Shown here piece after piece: positions 25,632 to 34,924 of a DNA stretch of 64,000 bases. The notes below the pieces were generated by a model. The model was not told where the DNA came from, searched no databases, and saw nothing but the letters and a program-made list of their open reading frames with translations. This DNA comes from Clostridia bacterium (lineage in GTDB: Bacteria; Bacillota; Clostridia; Oscillospirales; Butyricicoccaceae). Position 1 is the first letter of the stretch, and each line of letters opens with the position of its first letter. The position numbers and the translations under genes were made by a program. Where the stretch lies: assembly GCA_017408485.1 (NCBI GenBank), contig JAFQUM010000004.1, positions 1 to 64,000 on the forward strand, written 5' to 3'.

Positions 25632-27080
25632 TTACTCCTTTACGGAAGGTAGGCGCACCGTAACCGATGTCCCCTTTCCGCTTTCGCTGGTTATATCCAT
25701 CTCGCCGCCGTGAAGGGCGAGGATCTCATTACATACTGCAAGGCCTATGCCCGCACCTCTGCCTCGTGCAGAGCCCTTGAAAAACTTTTCTTTAACGTGG
25801 GGCAGTTCCTCGGCGGGAATGCCCTGACCGTGGTCGGTGATAACAACTATGCACCATTCTCCCTTTTTGCTGACCGAAATATCCACGCTTTCACCGTCAG
25901 CGCCGTATTTTGCCGCATTGTCCAGTATATTCAAAAATACCTGCTTAAGTCTGTTCTTATCTCCGTGAACGCGGATTGGCTCTTCCGCCTCGTCATAATG
26001 CACCGACAGAGACTGCTTGCGAAGCAGCTCGGTATAGGTGAATACCGCATCATAAACCTCGCCGCGGATATCAAAAAGCTCCATCTGCAGCTTCATTCTT
26101 CCCGATTCAAGGCGGGAGAAGTCAAGCAGCTCCTCAACCATCTGAGAAAGACGAGCCGTCTCGTTCTTTATGATACCCAAGCCAAGCTTTGCCGTTTCGG
26201 GGTCATCAAGGCTTGCGGAAATAGTATCGCTCCAGCCGCTTATGGCAGTAAGAGGTGTGCGCAACTCGTGAGAAACGGAGGAAATAAACTCGTTCTTCAT
26301 CTTATTGCTGGCTGCAAGCTCGCGGGACATTTCATTTATAGTCTCGCAAAGCTCACCTATCTCGTCGTTATACTCTGCATCAAGTCGAGCGCCAAGCTGT
26401 CCGCCCGCTATCTTTCGTGCAAGACGGTTGATATCAAGAATAGGGTTAACAATGGAGCGGATAAATACTGTATTGATAAGCATTATCAGCAGCATTATTC
26501 CAAGACCCGCCGCCGCAAGGACGATATAAAGCTGACTCAGCTGGCTTTTAAGCACGCGGGTGGAGGAAACATATCTCACTCCGCCTATAATACTGTCATC
26601 GGAATAAACAATAAGCGCAGTGGTTGCCACCACATCATCATCTATGCCCGTATCGTAGCCGGTATAGGTCTTGGTCTTTCCGCTTTTGAAAGCCTCCTCC
26701 ACCTCACCCGTAGTAGGCAGATAGCCTGCGGTGATTCCCGTTGAGGAAAACATTACTCTGCCGTATTCGTCAAGAATCTGCATTTCCAGCTTGTCGGAAT
26801 CACTGAAGGTCTGTACCGCCTGACGGGAATATTCATAAAAATCACTATAGGATGATGTTCTGTAGGTATTGATATATCTTGCCTGTGTATTTGCGCGGAT
26901 CTCCAAGTTATTTTTGACCGATTCGTAGTAGGAATTGTGCATAACTACGCCGATAACTATCAGAATTACGGCAACTATCGCCATAACGATGATAATATTG
27001 TTGGTTATCCAGCGTTTTCTTATTCCGCCGGATTTTTTCTTTTCAGGCGGAACTTTTCTCTTCAGTTTTTTGTCCGCCAT
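25632..27080 (-). CDS. Sensor histidine kinase
   Basis: 482 residues. Membrane segments at about 29-49 and 180-205 enclose an extracytoplasmic sensor of ~130 residues; a HAMP domain (IVNPILDINRLARKIAGGQL) follows; then the phosphoacceptor helix with SSVSHELRTPLTAISGW (~275) and HATPase motifs N (FLNILDNAAKYG) and G1 (DHGQGIPAEEL, GAGIGLAV). Start ATG 27080 has GGAGTAAAG. It follows the cognate response regulator by 9 nt. The same operon holds a secreted lipoprotein, so envelope sensing is plausible. Confidence 0.95.
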   Translation of the reverse strand: MADKKLKRKVPPEKKKSGGIRKRWITNNIIIVMAIVAVILIVIGVVMHNSYYESVKNNLEIRANTQARYINTYRTSSYSDFYEYSRQAVQTFSDSDKLEMQILDEYGRVMFSSTGITAGYLPTTGEVEEAFKSGKTKTYTGYDTGIDDDVVATTALIVYSDDSIIGGVRYVSSTRVLKSQLSQLYIVLAAAGLGIMLLIMLINTVFIRSIVNPILDINRLARKIAGGQLGARLDAEYNDEIGELCETINEMSRELAASNKMKNEFISSVSHELRTPLTAISGWSDTISASLDDPETAKLGLGIIKNETARLSQMVEELLDFSRLESGRMKLQMELFDIRGEVYDAVFTYTELLRKQSLSVHYDEAEEPIRVHGDKNRLKQVFLNILDNAAKYGADGESVDISVSKKGEWCIVVITDHGQGIPAEELPHVKEKFFKGSARGRGAGIGLAVCNEILALHGGEMDITSESGKGTSVTVRLPSVKE

Positions 27081-27089
27081 AAAGAAGCT

Positions 27090-27779
27090 TTACTCCTTCC
27101 ACTTATAGCCATAACCCCAAACAGTAACTATATGCTCGGGGGCGGCGGCATCCTTTTCCACCTTAAGGCGCAGGCGGCGGATATTAACATCGACCACCTT
27201 GATATCATCGTGATAATCCTTGCCCCAAACAAGGGTCATAATATCATCACGGGAAAGCGCCTTTTCGCGGTTTTCGAAAAATGCCTTGATAATAAGAAAT
27301 TCAACCTGAGTAAGCTCGATCTTTCTGTCTTCGTGGGTAAGCTCGCGGCTGCGTGTATCCAATGAAAAATCGCCCACCACTATCTTATTTTCGGTAAAAG
27401 ATCCTCCCTGTACACGGCGATTGAGAGCGTCCACTCGTGCAACAAACTCAGGAACCGAAAAGGGTTTGGTTACATAATCGTCAGCACCCGTCATAAGACC
27501 CGTTACTCGGTCGTTTTCCTGACCGAGCGCGGTGAGCATAATGATTCCCGCACGGGATCCCATGCCGCGGATCTTGCGGCAGACCTCAAAGCCCGTCATA
27601 TCGGGAAGCATAACATCAAGCACGCAGATTGTAACATCGCTGTTTTCTTGCATATATTCAACTGCCTCTGCACCCGTGCCCACCTCAACGGTCTCATATC
27701 CCGCTCTTTTAAGATTGAGGGCAACAAAGCTGCGGATATTTTCTTCATCCTCAAGGACCAGTACCTTTTTGTTGATCAT
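27090..27779 (-). CDS. OmpR/PhoB-family response regulator
   Basis: 229 residues. Receiver domain 1-120 with acidic pair DEEN, phosphoacceptor Asp in CVLDVMLPD (~54), Thr in MLTALG and Lys in VTKPFS. C-terminal winged helix (~130-227) with LTQVEFLIIKAFFENREKALSR and the VDVNIRRLRLKVE recognition helix. Cognate of the histidine kinase downstream. SD GGAGG lies within the end of the lipoprotein gene, so translation is coupled. Confidence 0.96.
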   Translation of the reverse strand: MINKKVLVLEDEENIRSFVALNLKRAGYETVEVGTGAEAVEYMQENSDVTICVLDVMLPDMTGFEVCRKIRGMGSRAGIIMLTALGQENDRVTGLMTGADDYVTKPFSVPEFVARVDALNRRVQGGSFTENKIVVGDFSLDTRSRELTHEDRKIELTQVEFLIIKAFFENREKALSRDDIMTLVWGKDYHDDIKVVDVNIRRLRLKVEKDAAAPEHIVTVWGYGYKWKE

Positions 27780-27780
27780 A

Positions 27781-29073
27781 TCATTTTTCCTCCCTTATCC
27801 AGCTGGCTTCCATAAGGTTAAACGCGCCGATTATTCTATCTGTGGTAACCGCATATTGCGGATAATCGTTTTCTACTATCATACAGCCGTAAATGGTATT
27901 GCCTACCTCCAATATACTACGCACATTGGGGTATGTCTGAAAATGCTGGTCGCTGTCGTCACCTGAAAAGATATACACATTCAGCAGAGTGTTTCGCACC
28001 TCGCCCATTGCACTGCCCGAGGAGGGCACATAAAATGTGGTGGTTATGACTCCGTCGGCAGGTGTTCGCTGTGCCTGAACGGCATCCCCCCAGCTTTCCG
28101 GCCAGAAAATATACCATCCGTCGGTCAAATTGTGGTAGGTAACACTCTCCAATACCCTTCCCGAAGTGCTGTAGCCGTACCATTCAAACTTTCCGTTAAG
28201 ATCGCGGGGAACTTCGACAACACCGTCATTATCAATGTCGGTGCAATATATCGCCGAAACACGGCGGGTATCATCAAGCTCTGATGATGCCAGATTGATA
28301 AGTTCCTCTTTTACCGACAAAACATCGGTTACATATCCTCCTCCCAAAGCGGCGCTGTCGATATACCACAGCACCTCACTCTGAGCATTGGTGTTTATCT
28401 GCATATTTACGATTCCGCGGACATCCTCATCGAGCTTGGTCTGTCCCCATACCGTATATTGCCCGTCCTCAAGCATATATGCCGATGCGGTGTATATGCC
28501 CGTAACCGAATCAGCCTCAGTAACAAACAGCTCATCGGTTCCGTTGCTGTCAACATCGGTAAAAAGACACTCGGTATATTGAGTTTCAAGCATTGAGTGG
28601 AGGCTCACTCCGTCATATCCGCTGACCGAAAGACCGTAGTTGACCGTATTATCATAGTTCCATGAAAGGGCTATCGCCCTTTTTCCGCTTTCATCCACCA
28701 CTGGATAGCTTACCTCGCGAAGCCGTCTGCCGTAGCCCTCTATATAACCCACCTCGTAATAGCCTTCAAGTCCGTACTCAAAGAGGTATGTACGGAAGGA
28801 GCTTCGCTCTGTCATAAAGAAGGCTATGACCTCGTCCTGTCCATCGGCATCAATATCTATCATCTGCACCGCCTGCTTGTCCGTACCCGTTTCGGCATAG
28901 GTGTATTCCGCGCCGCTTGCAAGTATCCTTTCAAGCTGGTCTTGAAGCTGCACATACCGTGTGGGCAGATTAGGCAAAGCAAACAGACCGTCACCCATTT
29001 CCATGGTGCAGCCGCAAAGGGTAAAAATCATTAAGATCAGGGGTAAGACCCACTTCAAATTATACCTATTCAT
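27781..29073 (-). CDS. Lipoprotein with FG-GAP/VCBS-like repeats
   Basis: 430 residues. Signal peptide ending in the lipobox TLCGC (Cys22). The body contains repeated D-x-D-x-D/N-G-x-D/E motifs (IDADGQDEVIAF, DVDSNGTDELFV, DIDNDGVVEV), each followed by a short beta strand, as in calcium-binding VCBS/FG-GAP repeats; a beta-propeller-like fold is likely. It precedes RR, HK, DUF1385 and prmC with spacings of 1-10 nt. As first gene with the two-component system it may be the envelope sensor partner; that is inference. Confidence 0.8.
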   Translation of the reverse strand: MNRYNLKWVLPLILMIFTLCGCTMEMGDGLFALPNLPTRYVQLQDQLERILASGAEYTYAETGTDKQAVQMIDIDADGQDEVIAFFMTERSSFRTYLFEYGLEGYYEVGYIEGYGRRLREVSYPVVDESGKRAIALSWNYDNTVNYGLSVSGYDGVSLHSMLETQYTECLFTDVDSNGTDELFVTEADSVTGIYTASAYMLEDGQYTVWGQTKLDEDVRGIVNMQINTNAQSEVLWYIDSAALGGGYVTDVLSVKEELINLASSELDDTRRVSAIYCTDIDNDGVVEVPRDLNGKFEWYGYSTSGRVLESVTYHNLTDGWYIFWPESWGDAVQAQRTPADGVITTTFYVPSSGSAMGEVRNTLLNVYIFSGDDSDQHFQTYPNVRSILEVGNTIYGCMIVENDYPQYAVTTDRIIGAFNLMEASWIREEK

Positions 29074-29146
29074 AGTATCATTATATTACATTATACAATA
29101 TATAAGCAAGCAAATTATTAAATAATTAACAATAAAAACGATGCAA

Positions 29147-29178
29147 AAAAAGCGCTTCGGATCTCCGAAGCGCTTTTT
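29147..29178 (-). terminator. Intrinsic terminator after HtrA
   Basis: AAAAAGCGCTTCGGA and TCCGAAGCGCTTTTT form a 15-bp stem with a 2-nt centre, 17 nt after the stop. Confidence 0.85.
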
Positions 29179-29194
29179 ACTTTAAAAATTACCT

Positions 29195-30472
29195 TTAATT
29201 CGACAAAACAATGCTGAGATCCATGCTCTTTCCGTCACGGATAACAGTAATAGTAACAGTGTCGCCGATGGAGTATTTCTCCTTTTGGAAGTTAAGCTCT
29301 CCGCCGGTTGCAACTGCAACACCGTTAAAGTGGGTGATCTTGTCTCCCACCTTTACGCCGCCCTTATCCGCGCAGCTGCCCTCCTGAACCTCTGTAACGG
29401 TGATTCCCGCCTCAAGGTTATAGATCATAGCCTGCTCCTTGGTAACGCTCTGTACCGTAACACCAAGCATTGGGCGGGATGCAACATAGCCGTGCTGAAT
29501 AAGGTCTGAAGCTACCTTAAGGGCAGTATTAATGGGGATCGCAAAACCTATACCCTCAACATTCTCGTCGGCTATCTTCGCGTTGATGACGCCTACGATA
29601 TATCCGTTCTTGTCTGCCAGACTTCCGCCGCTGTTACCGGGGTTGACTGCCGCGTCTATCTGCATAAGGGTCATAAGGGTATCTTCAATGTTTACCTCTC
29701 TTTCAAGAGAAGAAACATAACCTACAGTCAAGGTAAATGCCAGATCTGCGCCCAAGGGATTTCCCACAACATAAGCCTCGTCGCCCACCTTCAGGGTGGA
29801 GCTGTCGCCGAACTTTGCGGCGGGCAGGTTGCTTTCATCGATCTTTACAACGGCGATATCGGAATTGGTATCGCTTCCCACAAGGGTCGCGGTATATTCT
29901 CTGCCGTCATAAAGTGTGACCACCATCTCAGAAACACCATCGACCACGTGTGCGTTGGTGATAATATATCCGTTCTCCGACATTATAATGCCCGAGCCGT
30001 AGGACACGCTGTACTGAGGCTGTTGCTGAGAGCCGCCGAAGCTGGGGAACCCGTAAGAAGGGAAAGAGCTGTTTACAGGTGATTTGCAGGTGAACAGTAC
30101 GGTGGATGCCGCCGTCTGGTCGTAGATCTGCGGAACAGCCATAACGCCGCCTGCCGAGCCGTCAGATGAACCGCTTGAATCGTCCACCGCGCCCTGAGTA
30201 GGTTCGTTCTTATTTGTTCCCGTATGCATGGGGTCGGGCTTGTATTGATTGATGACCACGCTGCCGGGAACAAAATCTTCCCGTACATAGGTGTCATAAT
30301 ACCAAAGTCCACCTGCGGTGGCGCTTGCAGAAATAACTGCCACAAGCACAAGGCTGATGATATTTTTCCATATCTTGCCGCCCTTCTTTTTCTTTTTTTC
30401 AGGCTTGCGCTGCCATTCAAAAGAAGGATCCGAGCCTATAATTATAAAATTGTTTTCGTTTTCGCCGTACAT
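29195..30472 (-). CDS. HtrA/DegP-like serine protease with PDZ domain
   Basis: 425 residues. Cytosolic head of ~38 residues, one membrane segment (about 38-57), Ser/Gly-rich linker, trypsin domain with complete triad His (ITNAHVVDG), Asp (SDTNSDIAVVKI) and Ser (NPGNSGGSL), then one PDZ domain (SRPMLGVTVQSV ... KVGDKITHFNG). Membrane-anchored quality-control protease facing outward. Start ATG 30472 has AGGAGG 6 nt upstream. Monocistronic, followed by a terminator. Third trypsin-fold gene in the window, and the only one with a PDZ domain. Confidence 0.94.
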   Translation of the reverse strand: MYGENENNFIIIGSDPSFEWQRKPEKKKKKGGKIWKNIISLVLVAVISASATAGGLWYYDTYVREDFVPGSVVINQYKPDPMHTGTNKNEPTQGAVDDSSGSSDGSAGGVMAVPQIYDQTAASTVLFTCKSPVNSSFPSYGFPSFGGSQQQPQYSVSYGSGIIMSENGYIITNAHVVDGVSEMVVTLYDGREYTATLVGSDTNSDIAVVKIDESNLPAAKFGDSSTLKVGDEAYVVGNPLGADLAFTLTVGYVSSLEREVNIEDTLMTLMQIDAAVNPGNSGGSLADKNGYIVGVINAKIADENVEGIGFAIPINTALKVASDLIQHGYVASRPMLGVTVQSVTKEQAMIYNLEAGITVTEVQEGSCADKGGVKVGDKITHFNGVAVATGGELNFQKEKYSIGDTVTITVIRDGKSMDLSIVLSN

Positions 30473-30566
30473 ATCGATTTCCTCCTATCGTCACGAGGGG
30501 TTGAGTCTATGCTTATATTATGCCTGAAAATTATTAAAAATCAATATAAACACAGTAAATAAAATG

Positions 30567-32744
30567 TTAATAGGTGTTGATTTTTTGTAAACTCGACCCG
30601 TGAAGCGAGAGAAAAACATTGCCGTCAAAAGCGGGATCAAGGTACACAGATATCAATGCGGTTTTTGCACTTTTTGCAATCAAACTGTGGGCATCTCTAG
30701 CATTTTTATGCTCCTTTTCGCATATTTCAGCAATTTGCTCAAGAAGTCTTTCGTCGCATAAAAGGGTAATATTTTCCTTTTCTAAAAGTCCTTGCAAGAT
30801 TTTTATTTCTTTTTCGGCAATTTTTTCAAAATGCTCCCGTTTAAGAGCGTCAAACACAATGATCTCATCGATCCTGCCCAGCAGCTCGGGTCGAAGCACG
30901 CGCTTTACCGCCTTAAGAGTATCGCTTTTGCTATTCCCTTTTTCGCCAAAGCCGACAGGATTACAGCTCTCTTTTTCAGCGCCTAAGTTTGATGTCAAAA
31001 TGATGATGTTGGACCGAAAATCCGCCACCGCGCCGCTGCTATCGGTGACCCTTCCCTCATCGAGCAGTTGAAGCAGAATATTCAGCACATCGGGGTGCGC
31101 CTTTTCTATCTCATCAAAAAGCAGTACCCCGTCGCGGTATTTTCTCGCCCCCTCTGTGAGCAGACCGCCCTCGCCGTAACCCGCATATCCCGGCGGTGAT
31201 CCGATAAGACGGGAGACCGAGTGCTTTTCCATATACTCACTCATATCAAAGCGAAGCAAATGATCGCGGCGGGGAGAAATGGCTTTAGCAAACTCCTTGG
31301 CAAGCAAGGTCTTTCCCACTCCTGTTGGTCCGCAAAACAAAAACACACCTCTCGGCCTGCCCCTTGCGCCCATTATTCTGCTCGCACCAAAGGCGGCACA
31401 AAGGCTGTCGACGGCTCTATCCTGACCAATCACTGCCGCTTTTAGCCTTTCAGGCAGAGCGGAAAGAGTGTCTTTTTCCTCCTGTCTGAGATTGGCGGGT
31501 GATATTCCCGACATACAGGCAACACAATCCAGCAGGGTCTCTTTGGTAAGCTCGCCCTCCCCCTTTGATGCCGCACAGGCTAATGCCTCATCAAACAGAT
31601 CTATCGCCTTGTCGGGCAAGCATCGTTCGGGAATATATCTTTCGGTCAGCTCCACCGTCTTTTTCACCATCTCGTCGGGTGCACTGACCCCGTGAAAGTG
31701 CTCATATCCCCCTTTTAGCCCCTGCAGTATTCTTTCAGTTTGTGCAATATCCGGCTCCTTTATATCCACCGTCTGAAACCTACGGCAAAGCGCCCCGTCG
31801 CGGCATATATATTTCTTATATTCCGCCCGTGTAGTGGCTCCCATAAGCTTTATTTCACCTCGGGCAAGTGACGGCTTTAAAATATTGGCACCGTCAATAG
31901 CGCCCTCCGCCGCGCCCGCTCCGCAAAGGGTGTGCATCTCGTCTATAAATAAAATGACATTACCCGCCTTTTTCACTTCAAGGATTATCTTTCGCAGCTT
32001 ATCCTCAAACTCACCTCGGTATTTTGTACCTGAAACCACCGAAGGCACATCGAGAGAGATGAGCCGAGCGCCTTTTAAAGTGCGGGGAACATTTCCCGAA
32101 ATAATAGCGCAAGCGACCGCCTCAGCAATGGCGGTCTTTCCCACTCCCGGCTCGCCCAAAAACAAGGGGTTGCTTTTTTGCCGCCGCGACAGGATATTCA
32201 AGGTGCGGGCAATCTCATCTTCTCTTCCCAATACCGCATCATATTCCCCAAGCCGAGCCTTTTGGGTCATATCTACCCCGTGGCTCAGGGTCAACTTGAG
32301 TTCTTTTTCGGCGGCTTTGTCCTTTTCGTCATAAGATAAAAGCCGCGCGCATACTTTTGAAGTGTCAACACCGCATTCTTTAAGCAGCCGCACCCCCTCG
32401 CAATCAGGCAGATCGAGCATAGCAAGCAACAAATGCTCGTCACCTATAACACCGCCCTTTGCCTTTGTTGAGGCGATACTGATTATATTCAGCGCATCAT
32501 CACCGAGATAGATATCCGCAGATGAAAAACCGTTCTTAGCCGAGTGATCCTCCAGCAGTGCATTAAGCTTTTCAGCCCGCAAGCCTTCTTCAAAAAGCGC
32601 ACTCCAAGCCTTTCCGCTGCCCTCAAAGACAAGTCCCGACAAAATATGCTCCGACCCGATACAGCTGTGGCAAAGCCGCCGCGCCGCAGAATAGGCAAGC
32701 ACCAAGGCACTTTTTGCCGATTGGGCAAAGATTGGGTCACTCAC
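30567..32744 (-). CDS. Clp-family AAA+ ATPase lacking the middle domain
   Basis: 725 residues. Two Clp_N repeats (1-145), AAA-1 with Walker A GEPGVGKTAIAEAV, AAA-2 with CGPTGVGKTLLAKEF, then the C-terminal D2-small domain. A VGFGEKG loop after the second Walker B looks like a ClpP-docking IGF loop, so it is probably a ClpCP-type unfoldase. AAA-1 runs straight into AAA-2 (SGISPANLRQEEK...VIGQDRAV) without the coiled-coil middle domain and UVR motif of ClpC, so ClpA-like architecture. Start is GTG 32744 with AAGGAG 8 nt upstream, overlapping the stop of a 33-residue ORF. No mcsA/mcsB/ctsR nearby. Confidence 0.9.
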   Translation of the reverse strand: MSDPIFAQSAKSALVLAYSAARRLCHSCIGSEHILSGLVFEGSGKAWSALFEEGLRAEKLNALLEDHSAKNGFSSADIYLGDDALNIISIASTKAKGGVIGDEHLLLAMLDLPDCEGVRLLKECGVDTSKVCARLLSYDEKDKAAEKELKLTLSHGVDMTQKARLGEYDAVLGREDEIARTLNILSRRQKSNPLFLGEPGVGKTAIAEAVACAIISGNVPRTLKGARLISLDVPSVVSGTKYRGEFEDKLRKIILEVKKAGNVILFIDEMHTLCGAGAAEGAIDGANILKPSLARGEIKLMGATTRAEYKKYICRDGALCRRFQTVDIKEPDIAQTERILQGLKGGYEHFHGVSAPDEMVKKTVELTERYIPERCLPDKAIDLFDEALACAASKGEGELTKETLLDCVACMSGISPANLRQEEKDTLSALPERLKAAVIGQDRAVDSLCAAFGASRIMGARGRPRGVFLFCGPTGVGKTLLAKEFAKAISPRRDHLLRFDMSEYMEKHSVSRLIGSPPGYAGYGEGGLLTEGARKYRDGVLLFDEIEKAHPDVLNILLQLLDEGRVTDSSGAVADFRSNIIILTSNLGAEKESCNPVGFGEKGNSKSDTLKAVKRVLRPELLGRIDEIIVFDALKREHFEKIAEKEIKILQGLLEKENITLLCDERLLEQIAEICEKEHKNARDAHSLIAKSAKTALISVYLDPAFDGNVFLSLHGSSLQKINTY

Positions 32745-32842
32745 TTCTTTTTCTCCTTTGATTTGAATCTACCCTCGTGAGGACTGCTGATCGACTGTCG
32801 GTTGAGAGGCATTTGCATGGGATGTGACTCTTTTTTATCCAT
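32741..32842 (-). CDS. 33-residue basic peptide coupled to the Clp ATPase gene
   Basis: ATG 32842 has GGAAGG 8 nt upstream. It reads MDKKESHPMQMPLNR and ends KSKEKKK; the stop TGA overlaps the GTG start of the Clp gene in a GTGA, so it is translationally coupled. Strongly basic, no membrane segment. It could be a leader peptide, an adaptor for the Clp ATPase, or a real small protein; nothing more is seen. Confidence 0.5.
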   Translation of the reverse strand: MDKKESHPMQMPLNRQSISSPHEGRFKSKEKKK

Positions 32843-32911
32843 AAAACGACCTTCCTTTCATTGCTTTTTATTATTGTTTTCAAAGATTGTCAGAATATTT
32901 GATAATTACCA

Positions 32912-32939
32912 TTGCAATTTTTATTTTTTCTGTTAAAAT
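32912..32939 (+). promoter_or_regulatory. Ferredoxin promoter
   Basis: TTGCAA (32912-32917), 16 nt, TAAAAT (32934-32939), about 35 nt before the ferredoxin start. Confidence 0.5.
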
Positions 32940-32974
32940 AGACTTGTAGATTTATACTAAAGGAGGTGCCCTAA

Positions 32975-33142
32975 ATGGCTTACAAAATTGGTGGAGAGTG
33001 CATCGGTTGCGGTTCTTGCGCAGCTCAGTGCCCCGTTGACGCTATCAAGGAAGACGGCGGTGTTTACGCTATCGACGAAAACACTTGCATCGACTGCGGT
33101 TCTTGCGCAGCTCAGTGCCCCGTTGATGCCATCAAAGGCTAA
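32975..33142 (+). CDS. 2[4Fe-4S] ferredoxin
   Basis: 55 residues, the classic clostridial ferredoxin. Two CIxCGSCAAQCPVDAI units (CIGCGSC...CP and CIDCGSC...CP) each bind one [4Fe-4S] cluster; low-potential electron carrier for pyruvate oxidation, hydrogenase or Rnf. ATG 32975 has AGGAGG 8 nt upstream. The two halves are nearly the same in DNA (32-nt identical run), with only 5 changes in 51 nt, so the halves have been kept alike recently. Followed by a terminator. Confidence 0.96.
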   Translation: MAYKIGGECIGCGSCAAQCPVDAIKEDGGVYAIDENTCIDCGSCAAQCPVDAIKG

Positions 33143-33167
33143 TTTCCAGCGTTAAAATAAGTACTTA

Positions 33168-33210
33168 GAGCCGTTTACGGATAATTCCGAAAACGGCTCG
33201 GTATCTTTTT
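33168..33210 (+). terminator. Intrinsic terminator after the ferredoxin gene
   Basis: GAGCCGTTT and AAACGGCTC arms with inner CGG/CCG pairing, then GGTATCTTTTT. Confidence 0.75.
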
Positions 33211-33240
33211 AAGTGTCTAATAACAAAGGAGCTTTAAAAA

Positions 33241-33945
33241 ATGAGCAAAAAAGCTATTGGTATTCTTGGTGGAATGGGTCCCCTTGCCACCGCCGATCTT
33301 TTCAAAAAAATAGTCCTGATGACCAAGGCGGAGTGCGATAACGACCACATCCGAATTTATATAGACGACAATTCGTCCATACCCGACCGCACAGGCTGCA
33401 TCCTCCGCGGCGGCGAAAATCCCCTGCCCTATATGCGTGATTCTCTCGGCAAGCTGGAAAGCTGCGGCGCCGATTGCATTATTATGCCCTGCAACACCGC
33501 GCACTATTTCCTCCCCGAGCTGAAAAAGGATGCACACGTGCCCTTTATCAGCATCTTAGAGTCCACTGCCGATTACTGCAAGGAAATGTTCCCCGGCAAG
33601 ACCGCTTGCATATTGGGCACTGCCGCAACCTTGGAAATGCAGCTTTATGACAAGGCATTGGAGACAAAGGGCGTTCCCTATGTCACCCCCTCAGAGGAAG
33701 GCAAAAAGGCTTTGATGCGTATTATCTACGATGTAGTCAAGGCAGGCAAGCCGGTCGAGGAGTGCCGCGCTGATTTTGAGGCTGTAATTGCCGAAGGAAT
33801 CAAAAACGGCGCTGATTATTTCATTCTCGGCTGCACCGAGCTTCCCATCGCCGCCGACGAGTTGAAGCTGCCCTACAATTTTGCCGACCCCACCTATGCA
33901 CTGGCTCGTGCCGCTATTCTTTTCTGCGGCTACGAAACAGTCTGA
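33241..33945 (+). CDS. Aspartate/glutamate racemase family protein
   Basis: 234 residues, full-length Asp/Glu racemase fold of two similar halves. Catalytic cysteines in MPCNTAHYF (~82) and LGCTELPIA (~195); N-terminal GILGGMGPLATADLF. PLP-independent. Family includes aspartate racemase and RacX-type broad racemases. Start ATG 33241 has AAAGGAG. Followed by a terminator and then the EamA gene. Aspartate and aspA nearby may be coincidental. Confidence 0.92.
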   Translation: MSKKAIGILGGMGPLATADLFKKIVLMTKAECDNDHIRIYIDDNSSIPDRTGCILRGGENPLPYMRDSLGKLESCGADCIIMPCNTAHYFLPELKKDAHVPFISILESTADYCKEMFPGKTACILGTAATLEMQLYDKALETKGVPYVTPSEEGKKALMRIIYDVVKAGKPVEECRADFEAVIAEGIKNGADYFILGCTELPIAADELKLPYNFADPTYALARAAILFCGYETV

Positions 33946-33969
33946 TCGGGGCTCTAACGCATAAAGTTT

Positions 33970-33999
33970 ACGCCCGACATAAAACTGTCGGGCGTTTTT
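33970..33999 (+). terminator. Intrinsic terminator between racemase and EamA genes
   Basis: ACGCCCGACA-taaaac-TGTCGGGCGTTTTT. It ends just before the ribosome site of the next gene, so any read-through reaches EamA; no promoter is visible between. Confidence 0.85.
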
Positions 34000-34011
34000 A
34001 AGAGGTGTAAT

Positions 34012-34881
34012 GTGAAAGATAAAGCCAAGCTTATAATATCTATGCTGGCATTTGGCACTGTGGGACTTTTTGTCAAGGGGATAAATATGCCTTCAAGCAT
34101 CATTGCCCTTGTGCGCGGCGGCATTGCCACATTGTTCTTATTTGTTTTCAGCCGATTAAGAAAATCTCCCCTCGACACTGCCGCAATAAAAAAGAATATT
34201 GCCCCCTTGCTGATATCGGGGTGCTGTATCGGCTTTAACTGGATACTTCTTTTTGAAGCCTACCGCTATACCACCGTGGCAGTTGCTACCCTATGCTATT
34301 ATCTTGCCCCCGTTTTTGTAATACTTGTTTCTCCCTTGATACTCAAGGAAAGGTTGACCCTTCGCAAGGGTATCTGCGTTTTCACCGCTCTCTTGGGAAT
34401 GGTCTTCGTTTCGGGTGTTGCAGACAGCGGAGGAATAAGCGGAATAAGGGGCATCCTTTTCGGCACAGGCGCCGCGGTACTTTATGCATGCGTTATGCTG
34501 ATAAATAAAAAAATGCCCGATATAGGTGGCTTTGACCGCACCCTTGTGCAATTAGGCTCAGCCACAGCAGCACTGCTCCCCTATGTTCTTATTACTGAGT
34601 GGGGAAATAAGCTCGACCTCTCGGCAAAGGGTGTAGTATTGCTTGTTATTCTCGGTGTTTTTCACACGGGCATTTGCTATGCAATGTATTTTTCCTCACT
34701 TAAAGATCTGCCCGCTCAGACCTCTGCAATTTTAAGTTATATCGACCCCGTTTCGGCAATCATTTTATCGGCAATTTTGCTCAACGAAAAAATGACCGTG
34801 TTTGGCATCATCGGCGCCGTATTGCTTTTGGGCGCAATGCTTGCCAGCGAGCTGAGCTTCAAGAAAAAACAAAAAGAATAA
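34012..34881 (+). CDS. EamA/DMT-family permease
   Basis: 289 residues, ten membrane segments in two EamA repeats (first ending ~135, second beginning GGIRGILFGTGAAVLYA). Repeat motifs PVFVILVSPLILKERLT and YIDPVSAIILSAILLNEKMT are typical. Probable metabolite exporter or importer; substrate not readable. Start is GTG 34012 after GAGGTG; the ATG one base earlier is out of frame. Bidirectional terminator at its end. Confidence 0.9.
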   Translation: MKDKAKLIISMLAFGTVGLFVKGINMPSSIIALVRGGIATLFLFVFSRLRKSPLDTAAIKKNIAPLLISGCCIGFNWILLFEAYRYTTVAVATLCYYLAPVFVILVSPLILKERLTLRKGICVFTALLGMVFVSGVADSGGISGIRGILFGTGAAVLYACVMLINKKMPDIGGFDRTLVQLGSATAALLPYVLITEWGNKLDLSAKGVVLLVILGVFHTGICYAMYFSSLKDLPAQTSAILSYIDPVSAIILSAILLNEKMTVFGIIGAVLLLGAMLASELSFKKKQKE

Positions 34882-34885
34882 AGCA

Positions 34886-34924
34886 AAAAAGTGTGTGTAG
34901 CTTCGGTTACACACACTTTTTATT
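34886..34924. terminator. Bidirectional terminator closing the polysaccharide locus
   Basis: AAAAAGTGTGTGTA and TACACACACTTTTT with a short loop. It serves EamA on plus and the end of the 18-gene minus-strand locus. Confidence 0.85.
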
